A stretch of DNA of 16,872 nt from the NCBI GenBank assembly GCA_903845465.1, contig CAIMXQ010000139.1:1-16872 (forward strand), in the 5' to 3' direction. The notes beneath the pieces were generated by a model. The model ran no database searches. It was not told where the DNA came from and saw only the letters and a program-made list of their open reading frames with translations. This stretch comes from an uncultured Actinomycetes bacterium (GTDB lineage Bacteria; Actinomycetota; Actinomycetes; Nanopelagicales; Nanopelagicaceae). Both the position numbers and the translations under genes were made by a program. Of this stretch, positions 12,801 to 16,872 are shown piece by piece. Within the stretch, counting starts at the first letter, position 1. Each line of letters starts with the position of its first letter.

Positions 12801-13285
12801 GCGAGCCATACCCAACTCCAATTTCAGTTGGATACATGTACATCTTGAAGCTGCACCACTTGGTCGACGACAAGATTCACGCACGTTCAACTGGTCCATA
12901 CTCAATGATCACGCAGCAACCACTCGGTGGTAAGGCTCAATTCGGTGGTCAGCGATTTGGTGAAATGGAAGTGTGGGCACTTGAAGCTTATGGTGCTGCA
13001 TACACACTCCAAGAGTTGCTCACAATTAAATCTGACGATGTTCTCGGACGCGTCAAGGTTTACGAAGCCATTGTTAAGGGCGAGAACATCCCAGAACCAG
13101 GTATCCCAGAATCATTCAAGGTACTTATCAAGGAGATGCAGTCACTCTGCCTCAATGTCGAAGTTCTCTCTTCTGAAGGTGTTGCAATTGAAATGCGCGA
13201 TAACGATGAAGAAATTTTCCGTGCCGCCGAAGAACTAGGTATCAACTTGTCACGAGTTGAGCCAAGCTCAGTAGAAGAAATTTAA
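9833..13285 (+). CDS. rpoB: DNA-directed RNA polymerase subunit beta
   Basis: The 1150-residue beta subunit forms one pincer of RNA polymerase and much of the active-site cleft. The start is TTG at 9833, with GGAAGGA ending 6 bases before it; TTG is also the rpoB start in mycobacteria. Clear landmarks are RSPGVYF, the rifampicin region beginning GTSQLSQFMDQTNPLSG at 407, with Asp416, His426 and Ser431 matching E. coli 516, 526 and 531. RHGNKGV (863-869) and the C-terminal KAQFGGQRFGEMEVWALEAY (about 1035-1054), which meets beta-prime, follow. The main rifampicin-contact residues are the sensitive type; Thr418 replaces the usual Asn. Length is close to other actinobacterial RpoB. rpoC follows after 14 bases. 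Confidence 0.98.
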   Translation: MAAKKSSTAPRRISFAKIREPLEVPNLLALQVESVDWLLGNDLWRSRLAESTNTNRGELPAKSGLEEIFEEISPIEDFQGTMSLSFRDHRFEPPKYSIADCKERDMTYAQPLFVTAEFTNNETGEIKSQTVFMGDFPVMTPRGTFVINGTERVVVSQIVRSPGVYFERQIEKTSDKDVFTSKIIPSRGAWLEFEVDKKDLVGVRIDRKRKQSVTVFLKALGWTDEQIREEFGDFASMMATLDKDTVKTQDEALLDIYRKMRPGEPPTKEAAQNLIENLYFNPKRYDLAKVGRFKVNKKLGLDLELSQSMLTISDIVATLRYLVALHRGDLTMEYGREVRVEKDDIDHFGNRRLRTVGELIQNQVRIGLSRMERVVRERMTTQDVEAITPQTLINIRPVVASIKEFFGTSQLSQFMDQTNPLSGLTHKRRLSALGPGGLSRDRAGFEVRDVHPSHYGRMCPIETPEGPNIGLIGSLATYARVTAFGFIETPYRKVVKGKVTDQVDYLTADEEDEHIIAQANAPLTVDNHFAEARVLVRRRGGHQEYIIADEVDYMDVSPRQMVSVATAMIPFLEHDDANRALMGSNMMRQSVPLMRAEAPFIGTGMEFRAAVDAGDVVTATKAGVVTEVAADEVKVMGDDGTYQTYSLAKFTRSNQGTSYNQKVVVAEGQKLEVGSVIADGPCTQNGEMALGKNLLVAFMSWEGHNYEDAIILSQRLVQDDVLTSIHIEEYEVDARDTKLGAEEITRDIPNVSEEVLADLDERGIIRVGADVVPGDILVGKVTPKGETELTPEERLLRAIFGEKAREVRDTSLKVPHGESGKVIGVKIFESEEGFELPAGVNQLVRVYVAQKRKIQDGDKLAGRHGNKGVISKILPVEDMPFLEDGTPVDVVLNPLGVPGRMNVGQVLEMHLGWVAKTGWDVSGVSEAWANHLKEIGAEKGAPGTNIATPVFDGALEDEISGLLSTTLPNRDGNQLIGRSGKARLFDGRSGEPYPTPISVGYMYILKLHHLVDDKIHARSTGPYSMITQQPLGGKAQFGGQRFGEMEVWALEAYGAAYTLQELLTIKSDDVLGRVKVYEAIVKGENIPEPGIPESFKVLIKEMQSLCLNVEVLSSEGVAIEMRDNDEEIFRAAEELGINLSRVEPSSVEEI

Positions 13286-13299
13286 GGAGCGAATCAAAC

Positions 13300-16200
13300 A
13301 TGTTAGATGTCAACTTCTTTGATGAACTACGAATCGGTCTCGCATCGGCTCAAAATATTCGTGATTGGTCATTTGGCGAGGTAAAGAAGCCAGAGACAAT
13401 CAACTACCGCACACTTAAGCCAGAGAAGGACGGACTCTTCGACGAGAAGATCTTCGGACCAACTCGTGACTGGGAATGTTATTGCGGTAAGTACAAGCGC
13501 GTTCGATTTAAGGGAATCATCTGCGAGCGTTGCGGTGTTGAAGTAACTCGCGCAAAGGTTCGTCGCGAACGTATGGGTCACATCGAGCTTGCAGCTCCTG
13601 TAACTCACATCTGGTACTTCAAGGGTGTTCCATCACGCCTTGGTTACCTACTTGACCTTGCTCCTAAGGATCTTGAAAAGGTTATCTATTTCGCTGCTTA
13701 CATGATCACAGAAGTTGATGCTGAAGCTCGCGAAGAAGATATGCCACAGCTCGAGAAGAAGCTTGCTAACGATCGTAAGAAGATCGAGACAAAGCGCGAT
13801 GTTGATCTTGATGCACGCACAAAGAAGCTCGAGGCAGATATTGCTGAACTCGAATCTGAAGATGCAAAGTCAGATGTAAAGCGCAAGGTTCGTGAATCTG
13901 CAGAGCGCGAGCTAAAGGCAATCCGCGAACGTTCAGAGCGCGAACTCACACGCCTTGAAGATGTCTGGTCACGCTTTAAGAACCTCAAGGTTCAAGATCT
14001 CGAAGGTGACGAAAATCTTTACCGCGAAATGCGTGACCGTTACGGCATGTACTTCAAGGGAGATATGGGCGCTGCTGCAATTAAGCGTCGCCTAGAAACT
14101 TTCGATCTCGAAACAGAGCATGCAATGCTCACTGACCTTTCTGAAAATGGAAAGGGCGCAAAGAAGACTCGTGCTATCAAGCGCCTCAAGGTCGTCAATG
14201 CATTTATGACAACCACTAACCACCCTGCATCAATGGTTCTTGATTGTGTACCGGTTATTCCACCTGATCTGCGCCCAATGGTTCAGCTCGATGGTGGACG
14301 CTTTGCGACTTCAGATCTCAACGATCTCTATCGCCGCGTTATCAACCGTAACAATCGTCTGAAGCGTCTTGCAGATCTTGGTGCTCCAGAAATCATCGTG
14401 AACAACGAAAAGCGTATGTTGCAGGAAGCTGTAGATGCGTTGTTCGATAACGGTCGTCGTGGTCGTCCAGTTACTGGCCCGGGAAACCGTGCACTGAAGT
14501 CATTGTCAGACATGCTTAAGGGTAAGCAAGGACGATTCCGTCAGAACTTGCTCGGAAAGCGCGTTGACTATTCAGGTCGTTCAGTAATCGTTGTTGGTCC
14601 ACAGTTGAAGTTGCACCAGTGTGGTCTGCCAAAGCAGATGGCTCTCGAACTCTTCAAGCCGTTCGTAATGAAGCGTCTTGTAGATCTCAACCACGCGCAG
14701 AATATTAAATCTGCAAAGCGTATGGTTGAACGTGCTCGTCCAGTTGTATGGGATGTTCTTGAAGAAGTAATTGCAGAACATCCAGTGCTTCTGAACCGCG
14801 CTCCTACACTTCACCGTTTAGGTATCCAAGCATTCGAACCACAGTTGGTCGAAGGTAAGGCAATTCAGATTCACCCACTCGTATGTACAGCATTTAACGC
14901 TGACTTCGACGGTGACCAGATGGCTGTCCACCTTCCATTGTCTGCAGAAGCTCAGGCTGAAGCACGCATCTTGATGTTGTCATCAAATAACATCTTGTCT
15001 CCAGCTAACGGTCGTCCAATCACATCACCTACACAGGACATGGTTCTTGGTCTTTATTACATGACCATGGAACGTGAAGGCGAACTCGGCGAAGGTCGCG
15101 CATTCGGATCAATCTCTGAAGCGATCATGGCTCACGATCAGCACTCTGTTTCATTGCAGGCGAAGGTAAAGATTCGCGTTAAGGGAGAAACTCTCGAGAC
15201 AACAATCGGCCGCGCACTATTTAATGAAGCACTACCTGATGATTTCCCATTCGTTGATCACGATGTAACGAAGAAGGCTCTCGGCGCAATCGTCGACAAG
15301 CTTGCTGAGTTCTATCCAAAGGTCACCGTTGCACAGACTCTCGATGCACTTAAGTCACTCGGTTTCCACTGGGCTACTCGTGCTGGAGTAACGATCGGTA
15401 TCGAAGATGTTGTTACACCTCCTCGTAAGCGTGAAATCCTCGACGGCTATGAAACACAAGCCGACAAGGTTCAATCACAGTACGAAAAGGGACTCATCAC
15501 AGATGACGAGCGTCGTCAGGAACTCATTGAGATCTGGACCAAGGCAACAGCTGAAGTTGGTAAGGCGATGGAAGATAACTTCCCACGTCTTAACCCAGTG
15601 TGGATGATGGTCTTCTCAGGCGCTCGTGGAAATATGATGCAGATTCGTCAGATCGCAGGTATGCGCGGACTCGTTGCAAACCCAAAGGGTGAAATTATTC
15701 CTCGCCCAATTAAGTCCAACTTCCGTGAAGGCTTGTCAGTTCTCGAGTACTTCATCTCTACACACGGTGCACGTAAGGGTCTTGCAGATACAGCGCTTCG
15801 TACCGCTGACTCTGGTTACCTCACACGTCGTCTCTGCGACGTTGCACAGGACATCATCATTCGCGAAGAAGATTGCGGAACCGATCGTGGTCTCGCACTT
15901 CCAATCGCTATCCGTCAGCAAGCTGGCAACCTTGTTAAGCATGATCACGTTGAAACATCTGTCTACGGCCGCACACTGGCTGAGGACATTGAAGTCAATG
16001 GTGAAGTTCTTGCTAAGGCTGGCTCAGATCTTGGTGACCGCGTCATCGATGCACTTGTTGCAGCTGGAGTAGATGAAGTAAAGATTCGCTCAGTTCTTAC
16101 TTGCGATAGCAAGGTCGGACAGTGCGCAGCTTGCTACGGTCGCTCACTTGCTGCAGGTCAACTCGTTGCAGTTGGTGAAGCAGTCGGAATTATCGCAGCA

Positions 16201-16872
16201 CAGTCAATCGGTGAACCAGGTACGCAGCTCACAATGCGTACCTTCCACACTGGTGGCGTTGCAGGTGATGACATCACTCACGGTCTTCCACGTATCGTCG
16301 AGCTCTTCGAAGCGCGTACACCTAAGGGTGTTGCGCCAATCGCAGAAGCTGCAGGCGTTGTGTCATTCCGTGAAGATGCAAAGGGTAAGAAGATCATCGT
16401 TACACCTGATGATGGTGGCGAAGAAGTTGCTTACCCAATCACACGCCGTCAGAAGCTACTTGTTGAAGAAGGAACACGCGTTGAAGTTGGCCAGAAGATG
16501 GTCGTCGGCGCAATTGATCCAAAGCAGGTACTTCGTATTCTCGGACCACGTGCAACTCAAGTTCACTTGGTTAACGAAATCCAATCTGTTTACCGCTCAC
16601 AGGGCGTAGGCATTCACGATAAGCACATCGAAGTAATTGTTCGCCAGATGCTCAAGCGCATCACAGTTCTTGAAGCTGGCGATACTGAAATGCTTCCTGG
16701 CGAACTCGTTGAACGTGGTCGCTTTGAAGCTGAAAACCGTCGCGTTGTTACAACCGGTGGCAAGGCTGCATCAGGTCGCCCAGAACTATTGGGTATCACC
16801 AAGGCATCTCTTGCAACTGAATCATGGTTGTCAGCTGCTTCATTCCAGGAAACAACTCGCGTACTTACAGAC
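13300..16872 (+). CDS. rpoC: DNA-directed RNA polymerase subunit beta-prime (3' end outside window)
   Basis: The frame is open from ATG 13300 to the last base, 1191 codons. The whole protein is usually about 1290-1320 residues in actinobacteria, so roughly the last hundred are missing. AAGGAG, overlapping the rpoB stop, is the ribosome binding site. Zinc site 1 is Cys60, Cys62, Cys75 and Cys78. Residues about 148-232 are a charged coiled-coil-like insertion (KKLEADIAELESEDAK) typical of actinobacterial RpoC. The catalytic NADFDGD is at 533-539, whose three Asp bind the active-site Mg2+. Zinc site 2 uses Cys at about 859 (EEDCGTDRG), 935, 942 and 945. The trigger-loop region GEPGTQLTMRTFHTGG begins at about 971. 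It forms the second pincer of the polymerase with RpoB. Confidence 0.98.
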   Translation, partial: MLDVNFFDELRIGLASAQNIRDWSFGEVKKPETINYRTLKPEKDGLFDEKIFGPTRDWECYCGKYKRVRFKGIICERCGVEVTRAKVRRERMGHIELAAPVTHIWYFKGVPSRLGYLLDLAPKDLEKVIYFAAYMITEVDAEAREEDMPQLEKKLANDRKKIETKRDVDLDARTKKLEADIAELESEDAKSDVKRKVRESAERELKAIRERSERELTRLEDVWSRFKNLKVQDLEGDENLYREMRDRYGMYFKGDMGAAAIKRRLETFDLETEHAMLTDLSENGKGAKKTRAIKRLKVVNAFMTTTNHPASMVLDCVPVIPPDLRPMVQLDGGRFATSDLNDLYRRVINRNNRLKRLADLGAPEIIVNNEKRMLQEAVDALFDNGRRGRPVTGPGNRALKSLSDMLKGKQGRFRQNLLGKRVDYSGRSVIVVGPQLKLHQCGLPKQMALELFKPFVMKRLVDLNHAQNIKSAKRMVERARPVVWDVLEEVIAEHPVLLNRAPTLHRLGIQAFEPQLVEGKAIQIHPLVCTAFNADFDGDQMAVHLPLSAEAQAEARILMLSSNNILSPANGRPITSPTQDMVLGLYYMTMEREGELGEGRAFGSISEAIMAHDQHSVSLQAKVKIRVKGETLETTIGRALFNEALPDDFPFVDHDVTKKALGAIVDKLAEFYPKVTVAQTLDALKSLGFHWATRAGVTIGIEDVVTPPRKREILDGYETQADKVQSQYEKGLITDDERRQELIEIWTKATAEVGKAMEDNFPRLNPVWMMVFSGARGNMMQIRQIAGMRGLVANPKGEIIPRPIKSNFREGLSVLEYFISTHGARKGLADTALRTADSGYLTRRLCDVAQDIIIREEDCGTDRGLALPIAIRQQAGNLVKHDHVETSVYGRTLAEDIEVNGEVLAKAGSDLGDRVIDALVAAGVDEVKIRSVLTCDSKVGQCAACYGRSLAAGQLVAVGEAVGIIAAQSIGEPGTQLTMRTFHTGGVAGDDITHGLPRIVELFEARTPKGVAPIAEAAGVVSFREDAKGKKIIVTPDDGGEEVAYPITRRQKLLVEEGTRVEVGQKMVVGAIDPKQVLRILGPRATQVHLVNEIQSVYRSQGVGIHDKHIEVIVRQMLKRITVLEAGDTEMLPGELVERGRFEAENRRVVTTGGKAASGRPELLGITKASLATESWLSAASFQETTRVLTD

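Noticed and set aside
1..16872. CRISPR array, insertion sequence, prophage or defence genes
   Set aside because: No regularly spaced repeats, no transposase or integrase and no foreign-looking gene cluster were found; the window is a conserved chromosomal core block.

Overview
The window carries the ribosomal-protein and RNA-polymerase gene block of an actinobacterium. The order tRNA-Thr, tRNA-Met, rpmG, hadA, hadB, murB, tRNA-Trp, secE, nusG, rplK, rplA, rplJ, rplL, rpoB, rpoC is that of actinobacterial chromosomes such as mycobacteria and streptomycetes. Three further points support this: the TTG start of rpoB, the long coiled-coil insertion near the N terminus of RpoC, and the rpmG-hadAB linkage. 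The DNA is visibly richer in A/T than most actinobacterial DNA and the spacers are short. A streamlined aquatic lineage of the Nanopelagicales (acI) type would fit, but that placement is inference.

Region 1 (1-1131): the possible end of an upstream gene, then a 39-residue cysteine-rich mini-protein that overlaps a zinc-free quinone-oxidoreductase-like dehydrogenase. Region 2 (1132-4352): tRNA-Thr(GGT) and tRNA-Met(CAT), then a tightly coupled run rpmG-hadA-hadB-glycosyltransferase-murB whose genes overlap or nearly touch. It joins ribosome assembly, fatty-acid elongation and peptidoglycan synthesis. The glycosyltransferase carries an N-terminal segment like the tail of cysteinyl-tRNA synthetase. 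Region 3 (4354-5547, minus strand): a class I aminotransferase convergent with murB.

Region 4 (5562-9510, plus strand): tRNA-Trp, secE, nusG, rplK, rplA, rplJ, rplL. The spacers here hold most of the regulation. Between rplK and rplA lies a hairpin resembling the L1-binding site of 23S rRNA, plus two small GNRA-capped hairpins. Between rplA and rplJ lie a strong terminator, a promoter, an L10-type leader and a second terminator that probably acts as an attenuator. Region 5 (9511-16872): a terminator after rplL, a promoter and structured leader, then rpoB (complete) and rpoC (cut by the window end after 1191 residues).

I found no mobile element, CRISPR array, phage gene or defence system. The observations most worth checking are the rplK-rplA RNA structures, the L10 leader-attenuator, a 30-base near-repeat shared by the spacers after rplA and rplL, the fused glycosyltransferase, and the long acidic tail on L10.
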